Shown here: positions 17,187 through 25,459 of the stretch, piece by piece
Layout: each line of letters begins with the position of its first letter
How positions within the stretch are numbered: the first letter of the stretch is position 1
Source of the DNA: Balneolaceae bacterium UBA7797
GTDB lineage: Bacteria; Bacteroidota; Rhodothermia; Balneolales; Balneolaceae
Reading direction: 5' to 3'
DNA: 64,000 nucleotides
NCBI GenBank assembly: GCA_002480645.1
Contig: DLCN01000023.1
Coordinates: forward strand, 62,001-126,000
Position numbers and translations under genes: made by a program
The notes under the pieces: model-generated
Told to the model about the DNA's origin: nothing
Database searches by the model: none
What the model saw: only the letters and a program-made list of their open reading frames with translations

Positions 17187-18467
17187 ATGAAAAAAATAAT
17201 GATAAAGGGATTTTTCTTCGGAATATCACTGTTCCTTGTTTCATCTAATTTAAGTTTTTCTCAAACACCAGACTCCACATTATTACTGGATGAGCTTATA
17301 CAAAAAGTATTAGAACAAAATCCAGAATTAATGGCTTCAAATAAAGACTGGGATGCCAGCAAAACTAAGATATCACAGGTAAAAGCATTACCCGATCCTA
17401 CGTTAGGTTTAAATATCATGAACCTGCCGGTCAACAGCTTTGCACTTGATCAGGAGCCTATGACAGGCAAGCAGGTATCCCTGATGCAACCGTTCCCTTT
17501 CCCCGGTAAACTTAGTCTGAAGGGCGATATTGCAAAAAGTGAGTCGGAGATAGCTTTACATCGGTATAGAGAACTTAAGAATCAGCTTATAAAAAACACC
17601 TCTCAGGCTTATTTCGACCTCTATTACATAGATCAGGCTCTTGCAACAGTTGCAAATAACCAGGAGTTGCTCAAGGAATTCGTTGAAATAGCTGAGACAA
17701 GGTATGGCGTGGGTAAAGGTACGCAACCGGATGTATTACGGGCACAAGTAGCTCTTTCAAAAATGATTGATCAGGAACTCAAGCTACTCCAACAGCGTGA
17801 AGCTGTGCAGGCCCGCATTAATACCCTATTAAACGACCCCGCTGATTCGCCGCTTGGCAAGGCTGTTGTTATGGAACCGGAACCCTGGACGGGCAAACTA
17901 CAAACGCTCATTCAGCGAGCCGACAGTAGCAGCCCGGTACTTGCAGCATGGAAAACGGCCGTTAAGCAAAGCGGGCAAAAGGTAGATTTAGCACTGAAAG
18001 ACCGATATCCTGATTTTTCAGTTGGTGTTGCTTATACCCAACGGAATGAACTGCAAAACGGGATGCAGGGCTATGATTTTGTCTCGGCTATGTTCAATGT
18101 TAAAATTCCTCTCTTTATAAATAAAAAGCAGAATAAAAAGGTACAAGAGACCCAAATTAGACAGTCGTCTATAGAGTATCGCTATCAAAATGTAGCAAAT
18201 TCCATTGAACAAAAACTTCAACAATCACTTACTGACCTTGAAAAAAACCAGAGACTCTTGGAACTGTACAGAACAGGGATTATTCCTCAGGCCGAAGAAT
18301 CCCTGGAGTCATCAATAGCCGGGTATCAGAATGACAAGGTGGACTTCTTGTCTCTACTTGATAGTGAATTAACGCTTTTTCAGTTTCGCCTGGATTACCA
18401 TCGCTTTTTAGCCGACTACCATAAAGCTATAGCAGATATAGAAGCACTAACCGGCACAGAGTTTTAA
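17187..18467 (+). CDS. cusC: outer-membrane efflux channel, TolC/CusC family
   Basis: A 426-residue outer-membrane factor that forms the exit duct of the copper/silver RND system. It has a signal peptide (GISLFLVSSNLSFSQ) and the double helical-hairpin repeat of the TolC/OEP family, including VLEQNPELMASNKDWDASK near the N terminus and the repeat start QTLIQRADSSSPVLAAWKTA in the second half. The family motif LMQPFPFPGKL (about residue 95-110) is typical of metal-type members. It is the first gene of the cusC-cusB-cusA-PII-DUF411 run and stands behind operator site 4. Confidence 0.9.
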   Translation: MKKIMIKGFFFGISLFLVSSNLSFSQTPDSTLLLDELIQKVLEQNPELMASNKDWDASKTKISQVKALPDPTLGLNIMNLPVNSFALDQEPMTGKQVSLMQPFPFPGKLSLKGDIAKSESEIALHRYRELKNQLIKNTSQAYFDLYYIDQALATVANNQELLKEFVEIAETRYGVGKGTQPDVLRAQVALSKMIDQELKLLQQREAVQARINTLLNDPADSPLGKAVVMEPEPWTGKLQTLIQRADSSSPVLAAWKTAVKQSGQKVDLALKDRYPDFSVGVAYTQRNELQNGMQGYDFVSAMFNVKIPLFINKKQNKKVQETQIRQSSIEYRYQNVANSIEQKLQQSLTDLEKNQRLLELYRTGIIPQAEESLESSIAGYQNDKVDFLSLLDSELTLFQFRLDYHRFLADYHKAIADIEALTGTEF

Positions 18468-18488
18468 ACCTTTTTCAAAATTTAAACA

Positions 18489-19982
18489 ATGAGTACAACC
18501 ATTATGAATACCAAATCAATATTACTATCCCTCGGAGCAGTTGTCGCCTTTTCACTAGGTGGTTACTGGCTGGGAACACAACAAACTACTGACAGTTCAG
18601 CATCTTCTACAGAAACCGCGGAAGAGATGCAGAATATGCCGAAGGCTGAATCAGATACCAGGCAAAAGGAAGATCGCGAAGTACTGTACTGGCAAGCTCC
18701 GATGAATCCAAGTGAAATTTATGATGAACCCGGTAAATCTAGTATGGGTATGGACCTGGTTCCGGTATATGCCGATGGAGCAAGCAGCTCGGAAGGGATG
18801 ATATCAATAAATCCCGTGGTGGTACAAAATATGAATGTTCGAACGGCCAAAGTTCAGCAAAAAGATTTATCAACAGTCGTCCGTGCCGTTGGGAAAGTCG
18901 ATTACGATGAACAAAAACTTTTTACTGTAAGTCCAAAAATTTCAGGTTGGGTTGAGCAGCTTTACGTGGATTATACAGGTAAAATGGTGCACCGGGGGCA
19001 GCCACTGTTCAGTATCTATTCTCCTGAGTTGGTGACCACTCAGAGAGAATACCTGTTGGCTCTAAAAACCCAGAAAAAGGTAGCCTCCAGCAGTTTTGAA
19101 ACCATCCGTTCTGGAGGAAGTAGCCTACTTGATGCTACACGCCAACGGCTAGAATATTGGGACATTCCTGATTCAGAAATAAAACAACTGGAACAAAGTG
19201 GGGAAGTCAAGAAAGCTATTACGCTAAAATCGCCTGCCTCTGGAATAGTGCTTCATAAAAATGCCATAGAAGGCGAGTATATAAAAGCGAGTACACCTGC
19301 GTATAAAATAGCAGATCTTTCAACCATTTGGGTGCAAACAAGCGTGTACGACTACGAGGTACCCTGGATTGAAGAGGGACAACCTGCACAAATGGAACTT
19401 TCCTATCAACCGGGTAAAACCTATGAAGGAATCGTTGCCTATGTATACCCCACCCTGGACCAGAAAACCCGAACCGTTCAGGTGCGGCTGGAATTTTCCA
19501 ACCCTAATCTTGAACTAAAGCCGGGGATGTTTGCCAATGTCCGTATCCAAACGCGCCCTAAGAAAAACGTAACAGTTATTCCTAATGAAGCTATCATCAG
19601 AACCGGGGAACGTAATATCGTTTTTGTTGCCAAAGGAGACGGGGCGTTTGAGCCTCGCGAAGTAACCTTGGGTATGGAAGGCGGTGAACGAAACAATGAA
19701 ATTGAAATATTGGAAGGCGTCAAACCGGGTGAAGAAATTGTTACTTCTGCTCAGTTCCTTTTCGATAGTGAAAGCAGGTTGCAGGAAGCGATTCAAAAAA
19801 TGCTACAGCAAAAGCAAGATACCTCTGATATGGAGAATATGGACATGACCGGTGGCGAAATGAACCACGATGAGACACAAGTCGACACTATTGATCATTC
19901 AGATATGGATATGACCGGCGGGGAAATGAATCATGATGAAATGCCAGCCGACACTACCGACCATTCAACTATGAATATGTGA
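18489..19982 (+). CDS. cusB: RND periplasmic adaptor, CusB family, with Met/His-rich tail
   Basis: A 497-residue membrane-fusion adaptor that joins CusA to CusC. A membrane anchor lies at residues 10-28. Residues 60-95 are a heavy-metal-binding (HMBD) domain, but the usual cysteines are replaced: it reads YWQAPMNPSEIY and then PGKSSMGMDLVPVY, leaving methionines as ligands. Barrel-sandwich, helical hairpin (about 170-250) and beta-barrel domains follow. The last 50 residues hold two copies of DMTGGEMNHDE, a Met/His-rich extension likely to bind Cu(I) or Ag(I). It begins 21 bp after cusC and precedes cusA by 55 bp. Confidence 0.9.
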   Translation: MSTTIMNTKSILLSLGAVVAFSLGGYWLGTQQTTDSSASSTETAEEMQNMPKAESDTRQKEDREVLYWQAPMNPSEIYDEPGKSSMGMDLVPVYADGASSSEGMISINPVVVQNMNVRTAKVQQKDLSTVVRAVGKVDYDEQKLFTVSPKISGWVEQLYVDYTGKMVHRGQPLFSIYSPELVTTQREYLLALKTQKKVASSSFETIRSGGSSLLDATRQRLEYWDIPDSEIKQLEQSGEVKKAITLKSPASGIVLHKNAIEGEYIKASTPAYKIADLSTIWVQTSVYDYEVPWIEEGQPAQMELSYQPGKTYEGIVAYVYPTLDQKTRTVQVRLEFSNPNLELKPGMFANVRIQTRPKKNVTVIPNEAIIRTGERNIVFVAKGDGAFEPREVTLGMEGGERNNEIEILEGVKPGEEIVTSAQFLFDSESRLQEAIQKMLQQKQDTSDMENMDMTGGEMNHDETQVDTIDHSDMDMTGGEMNHDEMPADTTDHSTMNM

Positions 19983-20037
19983 ATCGATGGGCAAAGTTAA
20001 AGCACAAACCTTTTTAAACATTTTGGAGAATTAAGAA

Positions 20038-23000
20038 ATGCTACAGAAAATAATTGAACTATCTGTAAATAACCGCTTTATGGTGATTATTGCCAGTATC
20101 CTGATACTGGCGGGTGGTACCTACGTGATGTATCAAACACCCGTGGACGCCATTCCCGATCTCAGTGATGTACAGGTCATTGTTTTCACCAAATATCCCG
20201 GTCAGGCTCCTCAGGTTGTTGAGGATCAGGTCACCTATCCGCTAACCACTACTATGATGTCGGTACCCAAATCTAAAGTGGTCCGTGGCTATTCATTTTT
20301 TGGACTTTCATTTATCTATATCATTTTTGAAGATGATACTGACATGTATTGGGCCCGAAGCCGGGTTCTGGAATACCTTAATACTGCAGGTAGTAGCCTG
20401 CCGGAAGGGGTTACGCCCACCCTTGGACCGGATGCAACTGGCGTAGGGTGGGTTTACGAATATGTCTTAGATGGCGGTGATCAGTATGATCTCCAACAAC
20501 TGCGTTCCATTCAGGATTGGTTCCTGAAGTACGAACTACTCAGTGTGGACGGGGTAGCCGAAGTAGCCAGTGTGGGAGGCCATGTCAAACAGTACCAGGT
20601 AGAAGTGGACCCGGATAAACTGTTGGCCTATGACATTCCCCTCTCGAAAGTTAAAATGGCCATCAAGCGCAGTAACAATGACGTAGGCGGCCGCTTGGTA
20701 GAAATGAGTGAAACCGAGTTTATGGTTCGGGGAAAAGGATATATTCAATCTGTAGCAGATGTGGAGAATGTACCCATAGGAACCGATGGTAATGGCACCC
20801 CTATTCTCGTTAGAAACGTTGCCAACGTACATCTCGGGCCGGATCTGCGCCGCGGTGTAGCCGAGTGGAATGGTGAGGGAGAAGCAGTAGGCGGTGTGGT
20901 CATCATGCGGTTTGGGGAAAATGCACTGCAAACTATTGAAAACGTAAAAGCTAAGTTGAAGGAACTTGAAAGCGGTCTGCCGGAAGGGGTAACTATCAAA
21001 ACGGCCTATGATCGTTCCAACCTGATTAAGCGGGCTATTGAATTCCTGCAGGATAAACTGCTGGAGGAAAGTATATTTGTAGCAATAATAGTAATAATAT
21101 TCCTATTACATTTCCGAAGTTCACTGGTAATTATTATTAGTCTGCCAATGGGTATTTTGGCAGCCTTCCTGGTAATGTATTTCCAGGGTATAAATGCCAA
21201 TATTATGTCGCTGGGAGGAATTGCTATTGCCATTGGTGTGATGGTTGATGCTGCCATCGTTATGGTTGAAAATGTCCATAAACACCTCGAACAGGATAGG
21301 GGCAAAAAGGATCACTGGAGAATTGTTATTGATGCGTCCAAAGAGGTGGGACCGGCCCTATTTTTCTCTTTGTTGATTATAACGGTGTCGTTTTTCCCGA
21401 TCTTTGCTTTAGAGGGACAAGAGGGACGTCTTTTCAAACCCTTGGCATTTACCAAAACATATGCCATGGCTGCCGCAGCGCTGCTCTCTGTTACACTGGT
21501 ACCGGTATTAATGGGCTACTTGATTCGTGGAAAAATTCAACCGGAGCATAAGAATCCAATTACCCGGTTTCTTATCTGGATTTATCGTCCAGTGATCAAT
21601 TTTGTCCTACGTTTCAAGTGGACTACTGTTTTTGCCTCTGTTGTCATTCTTGGGCTCACGATAATTCCTCTGAATCGTCTTGGCTCTGAGTTTATGCCTC
21701 CCATCGAGGAAGGTGACCTTCTCTACATGCCTACAACAGATCCCGGAATCAGTATTACCAAAGCCAAGGAGCTGTTACAACAGACCGATAAAATTATAGC
21801 CACCTTTCCTGAAGTAGAATCGGTGTTTGGCAAAGCAGGACGAGCACAAACTTCAACCGATCCGGCACCACTGTCGATGTTTGAAACCATTATCCAGTTA
21901 AAACCTGAGGATGAGTGGCGTGAGGGTATGACTATCGACAAGTTAAAGCAAGAGATGGATGCAGCTATCAAAATACCGGGACTTACTAATGCTTGGACCA
22001 TGCCGATCAAGACACGAATAGATATGTTGTCTACAGGAATAAAAACACCGATTGGCATAAAAGTAACCGGGCCAGATCTTCAAACGCTATCCGATCTCAG
22101 TTCGGACATAGCCTCGGTAGTACGAGATGTCCCAGGAACCTTGAGTGTCTTCGCTGACAAGACCACGGGTGGTAATTACCTGGACTTCAATATCGACCGT
22201 AAAGAAGCTGCCCGGTATGGACTTACGACCGGTGATGTACAAGATGTAATCCAATCTGCCATCGGTGGTATGAACGTAACAGAAACTGTGGAAGGACTCG
22301 AACGCTATCCGGTCAACGTACGGTATGCCCGGGAGACCCGTGAAAACCTGACGGATCTTGGACGGGTGTTAATCCCCACTCCTTCCGGTGCTCAAATACC
22401 CATTGAATACGTAGCCGACCTGCAGATCCGCAAAGACGCACCTGTGATTAAAACCGAGAATGCCCGCTATTCCAGCTGGATTTATGTGGACTTAACTACT
22501 TCTGATCTCGGAAACTATGTAAACCAAGCCCGACAAACCGTGGAAGAACGACTGGACATGCCTTCCGGGTATAGCCTAACCTGGAGTGGGCAATATGAAT
22601 ACATGGAGAGGGCCAAAAAGCGCCTTCAGGTGGTAGTACCAATCACCTTGCTGATTATTTTTCTGCTGTTATACTTCAACTTTAAAAATCTACAGGAGAG
22701 TATAATTGTGCTGCTGACATTACCCTTCTCGCTGGTAGGTTCGTTCTGGCTCATGTATATCCTGGGGTATAACCTGAGTGTGGCTGTGGGTGTTGGTGCC
22801 ATTGCATTGGCAGGAGTAGCTGCTGAACTTGGCGTGGTTATGCTTACCTATCTCGACAATGCTTACAACGAACGCAAATATAATGACAAAATGAACAACC
22901 TTGAAGACCTTAAGCATGCTGTTATGGAAGGCTCAGCCCAACGTATACGGCCGATATTTATGACCGTCTTTTCTACCACCGGCGGGCTGCTACCTATAAT

Positions 23001-23181
23001 GTGGGGTATAGGAACTGGTGCAGCTGTAATGAAGCGTATTGCTGCACCTATGGTTGGAGGTATGGTTACTGCAACCATACTCAGCTTAGTTGTACTCCCA
23101 GTGGTGTACTACCTCTGGAAGAGTCGAGAAGTGAAACAACTGACAAAAACAACGGGCGAAGATCAACAATTAACTAATTGA
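20038..23181 (+). CDS. cusA: copper/silver efflux RND pump CusA
   Basis: A 1047-residue inner-membrane RND pump of the heavy-metal efflux family. It has twelve membrane helices and two large periplasmic loops. Segments typical of CusA rather than CzcA are GPDATGVGWVYEYVLDGG and MPIKTRIDMLSTGIKTPIG; the second includes a methionine of the CusA metal relay. The proton-relay helix around IAIGVMVDAAIVMVENVHK has the expected acidic residues. Gene order cusC-cusB-cusA and the upstream operator site 4 indicate copper or silver export across both membranes. A hairpin and a PII-like gene follow. Confidence 0.93.
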   Translation: MLQKIIELSVNNRFMVIIASILILAGGTYVMYQTPVDAIPDLSDVQVIVFTKYPGQAPQVVEDQVTYPLTTTMMSVPKSKVVRGYSFFGLSFIYIIFEDDTDMYWARSRVLEYLNTAGSSLPEGVTPTLGPDATGVGWVYEYVLDGGDQYDLQQLRSIQDWFLKYELLSVDGVAEVASVGGHVKQYQVEVDPDKLLAYDIPLSKVKMAIKRSNNDVGGRLVEMSETEFMVRGKGYIQSVADVENVPIGTDGNGTPILVRNVANVHLGPDLRRGVAEWNGEGEAVGGVVIMRFGENALQTIENVKAKLKELESGLPEGVTIKTAYDRSNLIKRAIEFLQDKLLEESIFVAIIVIIFLLHFRSSLVIIISLPMGILAAFLVMYFQGINANIMSLGGIAIAIGVMVDAAIVMVENVHKHLEQDRGKKDHWRIVIDASKEVGPALFFSLLIITVSFFPIFALEGQEGRLFKPLAFTKTYAMAAAALLSVTLVPVLMGYLIRGKIQPEHKNPITRFLIWIYRPVINFVLRFKWTTVFASVVILGLTIIPLNRLGSEFMPPIEEGDLLYMPTTDPGISITKAKELLQQTDKIIATFPEVESVFGKAGRAQTSTDPAPLSMFETIIQLKPEDEWREGMTIDKLKQEMDAAIKIPGLTNAWTMPIKTRIDMLSTGIKTPIGIKVTGPDLQTLSDLSSDIASVVRDVPGTLSVFADKTTGGNYLDFNIDRKEAARYGLTTGDVQDVIQSAIGGMNVTETVEGLERYPVNVRYARETRENLTDLGRVLIPTPSGAQIPIEYVADLQIRKDAPVIKTENARYSSWIYVDLTTSDLGNYVNQARQTVEERLDMPSGYSLTWSGQYEYMERAKKRLQVVVPITLLIIFLLLYFNFKNLQESIIVLLTLPFSLVGSFWLMYILGYNLSVAVGVGAIALAGVAAELGVVMLTYLDNAYNERKYNDKMNNLEDLKHAVMEGSAQRIRPIFMTVFSTTGGLLPIMWGIGTGAAVMKRIAAPMVGGMVTATILSLVVLPVVYYLWKSREVKQLTKTTGEDQQLTN

Positions 23182-23196
23182 CAAACAGAAATAAGA

Positions 23197-23223
23197 TCTG
23201 GCAGGTTTTTCAAACTTGCCAGA
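23197..23223 (+). other. hairpin between cusA and the PII-like gene
   Basis: A 12-bp stem, TCTGGCAGGTTT with AAACTTGCCAGA (one G-T pair), and a 3-base loop lie 15 bp after cusA and 22 bp before the PII-like gene. There is no T tract, so it is not a standard terminator. Comparable hairpins precede the other two PII-like genes of the window (30961 and 45373). Its AGGTTT/AAACTT core resembles palindromic intergenic elements that I recall from Bacteroidota genomes. Confidence 0.7.
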
Positions 23224-23245
23224 CCTAACAAAAAAGGTAATAAGT

Positions 23246-23611
23246 ATGAATGAAGTCAAAGCATTTATTCGCAAACGAAAAGCAGAACAAGTCATTGACG
23301 GGCTGGAAGCGCAAGGTTTCTGCTGCATGACACTAATCGATGTAATGGGACTGGGTCGAATGTCGGACCCGGAAAAAGCCCAGCTTTCAGTCAGCATTGC
23401 TGAACGATTTACTAACATTGTTAAACTCGTGGTGGTGTGTAGTGAAAAAGATACCGAGCGGATAGTCGAAATCATTCGAAACAAGGGTCGCAGTGGACAG
23501 CCCGGGGATGGAATTATATATGTGACTCCGGTTAGTAAATCTGTTCATATTAGATCAGGAGACTCGGGTAGTGACTTCTTACAACATGAACGACGTAACC
23601 CTACCTCTTAA
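23246..23611 (+). CDS. PII-like signalling protein linked to the Cus pump
   Basis: A 121-residue member of the GlnB/PII superfamily. It opens MNEVKAFIRKRKAEQV and ends with the PII C-signature GQPGDGIIYVTPVSKSVHIR. The T-loop region (around residues 35-55) lacks the uridylylated tyrosine of GlnB, so ammonium signalling is unlikely. It fits the PII-NG group, known for standing next to heavy-metal RND pump genes; its role there is not established. The ATG at 23246 was chosen because AAGGT stands before it. It follows cusA behind a hairpin and is one of three such genes here, each tied to one RND system. Confidence 0.85.
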   Translation: MNEVKAFIRKRKAEQVIDGLEAQGFCCMTLIDVMGLGRMSDPEKAQLSVSIAERFTNIVKLVVVCSEKDTERIVEIIRNKGRSGQPGDGIIYVTPVSKSVHIRSGDSGSDFLQHERRNPTS

Positions 23612-23628
23612 CAAAGATTTAAAGACTC

Positions 23629-24111
23629 ATGAAGAAGTATAAAAAACCAATTCTTTATCTAAGTATTATCATCATTTCAGGTATTACAATATGGGCTTTC
23701 GCTAAAAAGTATAATCGGATTTCTGAGTCTATTAATTCGGATCTACCTGAAGTAGTCATGTACAAGAACCCACAATGTACTTGTTGTGATAGATGGGCCA
23801 GTTATCTTAGAAAACAGGGCTATCCTGTATCAGTGAACATTTCAAGCGAAATGATATCGATTAAAGAAACTAATAATATGCCTTTAAATCTGGCATCCTG
23901 CCATACTGCTTTTGTCGATGACTATATTGTGGAAGGTCATGTTCCTGTGGAGGACATCAATAGAATGCTTGAAGAACGACCTGACGCTGTAGGTATCGCT
24001 GCACCTGGTATGCCTGCTGCCTCTCCCGGGATGGATATAGATACAGATGATTCATACGAGGTCAGGCTTTTTGATCAAGAAGGCAACTCAATTTTATATG
24101 CAACTCATTAA
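23629..24111 (+). CDS. DUF411 metal-binding protein
   Basis: A 160-residue periplasmic or membrane-anchored protein of the DUF411 family, which is often found with copper genes. An N-terminal helix (ILYLSIIIISGITIWAF) anchors it. The family core is VMYKNPQCTCCDRWASYL (about 43-60) with the metal-binding CTCC, followed by LASCHTAFVDDYIVEGHVP and the PDAVGIAAPGMPAASPGMD segment, whose methionines and cysteine may bind Cu(I). It follows the PII-like gene by 17 bp and closes the cus operon. A role as a periplasmic copper chaperone is inferred. Confidence 0.85.
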   Translation: MKKYKKPILYLSIIIISGITIWAFAKKYNRISESINSDLPEVVMYKNPQCTCCDRWASYLRKQGYPVSVNISSEMISIKETNNMPLNLASCHTAFVDDYIVEGHVPVEDINRMLEERPDAVGIAAPGMPAASPGMDIDTDDSYEVRLFDQEGNSILYATH

Positions 24112-24123
24112 TTAATTATAAAC

Positions 24124-24181
24124 GTATTTACCGGTTATAAATAAGGAGACTATCAGTGCAGCCTTCTTGACCGGTAAATAC
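24124..24181. repeat. 12-bp perfect inverted repeat after the cus operon
   Basis: GTATTTACCGGT (24124-24135) and ACCGGTAAATAC (24170-24181) are exact inverted copies, 34 bp apart. Inside lies a further short pair, AAGG and CCTT, so the RNA could form one long interrupted stem. It lies 12 bp after the DUF411 stop. There is no T run, so it may be an operator pair or a transcript-end structure and not an intrinsic terminator. Confidence 0.6.
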
Positions 24182-24224
24182 TTAATGATGTGAGTTTTAG
24201 ATAGACAAACTATCTCTTTGATAA

Positions 24225-24257
24225 TTTAAGTTTGATTTAAGCTCCTGGTATTATATT
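24225..24257 (+). promoter_or_regulatory. TTTAAG direct-repeat operator and promoter, site 5
   Basis: TTTAAGTTTGATTTAAGC has half-sites at 24225 and 24236, and TATATT at 24252-24257 starts 10 bp after the second half-site. It lies 29 bp before the HMA-AraC regulator gene at 24287, suggesting that this regulator is itself under control of the copper response regulator. Confidence 0.65.
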
Positions 24258-24286
24258 CATTTAAGCGATGAAACAATGGTTAAATC

Positions 24287-24868
24287 ATGGATAAAACGGA
24301 CACAATTATTTATATAAAAAACATGGTTTGCCCGAATTGCTTATTAATAATTAGAAATATTTTTAAGCAGGAAGATATATCAATAGAAAGTATTGACTGG
24401 GATAAAGCTGCGATCAAGGTTGATAAATTACCCCAGCCATACCCTGAGAAAGTAGAAAAAGCTATTGAACCTTACGGATTCAAAATTATCTCTTCATACA
24501 ACGAAAAGGTGTCAGAGCAAATAAAAATCACTCTAATCAAATGGATTTATTTTAGTGAAGAAATCGTGGACAATGCACGTCTCAAAGAACTATTGGAGTC
24601 AAAATTCCAAACTAAATATTTAGTTTTAGACCCGCTCTTTAAAAAAATAAATGGGTATAACATACAAGATTATTTCGATCTATTAAGACTAGAGCGTTTT
24701 AAAGAATTACTTAGCTATAATAAAAACTCATTTGCAGAGATTTCTTTGACCCTAGGTTTCAACAATCATAAAGAAATCAAGCATTTGATATTCGATAATT
24801 TGAATTGTTCAATTAATGAGTTTATTCAAAATAGCAGGAATCTTCGAAAATCAATAGATCATCTTTAG
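24287..24868 (+). CDS. AraC-type regulator with N-terminal HMA-like CxxC domain
   Basis: A 193-residue protein. Residues 1-70 resemble a heavy-metal-associated (HMA) fold with IKNMVCPNCLLIIRNIF, where CPNC would bind a soft metal. Residues about 140-190 are a worn AraC helix-turn-helix (FKELLSYNKNSFAEISLTLG, then FNNHKEIKHLIF). The second helix-turn-helix is less conserved than in its paralogue at 44315-44887. Proteins of this build are common in Bacteroidota beside metal genes but I know of no studied example. It stands behind operator site 5. A metal-sensing transcription factor is inferred. Confidence 0.75.
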   Translation: MDKTDTIIYIKNMVCPNCLLIIRNIFKQEDISIESIDWDKAAIKVDKLPQPYPEKVEKAIEPYGFKIISSYNEKVSEQIKITLIKWIYFSEEIVDNARLKELLESKFQTKYLVLDPLFKKINGYNIQDYFDLLRLERFKELLSYNKNSFAEISLTLGFNNHKEIKHLIFDNLNCSINEFIQNSRNLRKSIDHL

Positions 24869-25024
24869 AGTGTCACCACTTAATAGTACATTTTTGGGGC
24901 TTTAAATAGATTGAAATTAAAGTGACCTACATATTATATCTTTTTTTAAGCTAATCTAATTTAGTAGTCTTGCCTATTTAGGATAACACCTCAGATAATT
25001 AGCTAAAATATAAATTTAATCATT

Positions 25025-25069
25025 TGCTTAAATGTTTATTCAAATTTACATTTAAGCAGTCACTTAAAT
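25025..25069 (+). promoter_or_regulatory. operator with three TTAAAT/ATTTAA half-sites before the mer operon
   Basis: TGCTTAAATG (25025-25034) and CATTTAAGCA (25049-25058) are perfect inverted copies 14 bp apart. ATTTAAG (25050-25056) also pairs with CTTAAAT (25063-25069) over 6 bp. The set ends 9 bp before the ArsR start codon. ArsR-family repressors bind such AT-rich inverted repeats at their own promoters, so this is the likely autoregulatory operator of the mercury operon. Confidence 0.6.
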
Positions 25070-25078
25070 TAAATTACT

Positions 25079-25459
25079 ATGAGCAAACAATCCTGTATTC
25101 GTGATGTAGCAGATCTGAACCAGATCAACCGCTGCATTGACTCAATTAGTGCGGTAGAGTCATCCATCCTAAAACTATCTGACATATTGAAACTGGCCGG
25201 AAATGATGTTCGTCTGAAAATTCTTTTTTTACTGAGCACCGAAGAAGATTTATGCCCGTGCGATTTGAGCGATATTTTAGATATGACCGTACCGGCGGTA
25301 TCGCAACACCTGCGAAAATTGAAAGACACCGGGCTTTTAGACTCAAGAAGAGAGGGAAAACTCATCTTCTATTCCCTTCAGAAGCCCTATGACGATCTTT
25401 TGAAACCACTTTTCAACCAAATTGAAAACAATACCATTATGGAGGTATTAGCCGCATGA
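25079..25459 (+). CDS. ArsR-family metal-responsive repressor of the mercury operon
   Basis: A 126-residue winged-helix repressor of the ArsR/SmtB family. The DNA-binding part is VPAVSQHLRKLKDTGLLDSRREGKLIFYSL. The sensor helix alpha3 reads EEDLCPCDLSDIL, the place where ArsR and CadC carry ELCVCDL, so CPC is the likely thiol metal site; Cys6 (KQSCIRDV) may be a third ligand. It overlaps the next gene (ATGA) and heads arsR-merTP-merA, a layout known for Bacteroidota mercury operons. It probably senses Hg(II); the metal is inferred from the operon. Confidence 0.85.
   Translation: MSKQSCIRDVADLNQINRCIDSISAVESSILKLSDILKLAGNDVRLKILFLLSTEEDLCPCDLSDILDMTVPAVSQHLRKLKDTGLLDSRREGKLIFYSLQKPYDDLLKPLFNQIENNTIMEVLAA

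Noticed and set aside
23197..23223. Hairpins before the PII-like genes as normal intrinsic terminators.
   Set aside because: None of the three is followed by a T tract in the direction of transcription, and the downstream gene lies within 25 bp.
24945..24966. A sixth TTTAAG operator upstream of the mercury operon.
   Set aside because: Only one half-site is exact (24945-24950); the next similar hexamer is TTTAGT at a 15-bp distance, which breaks the 11-bp rule.
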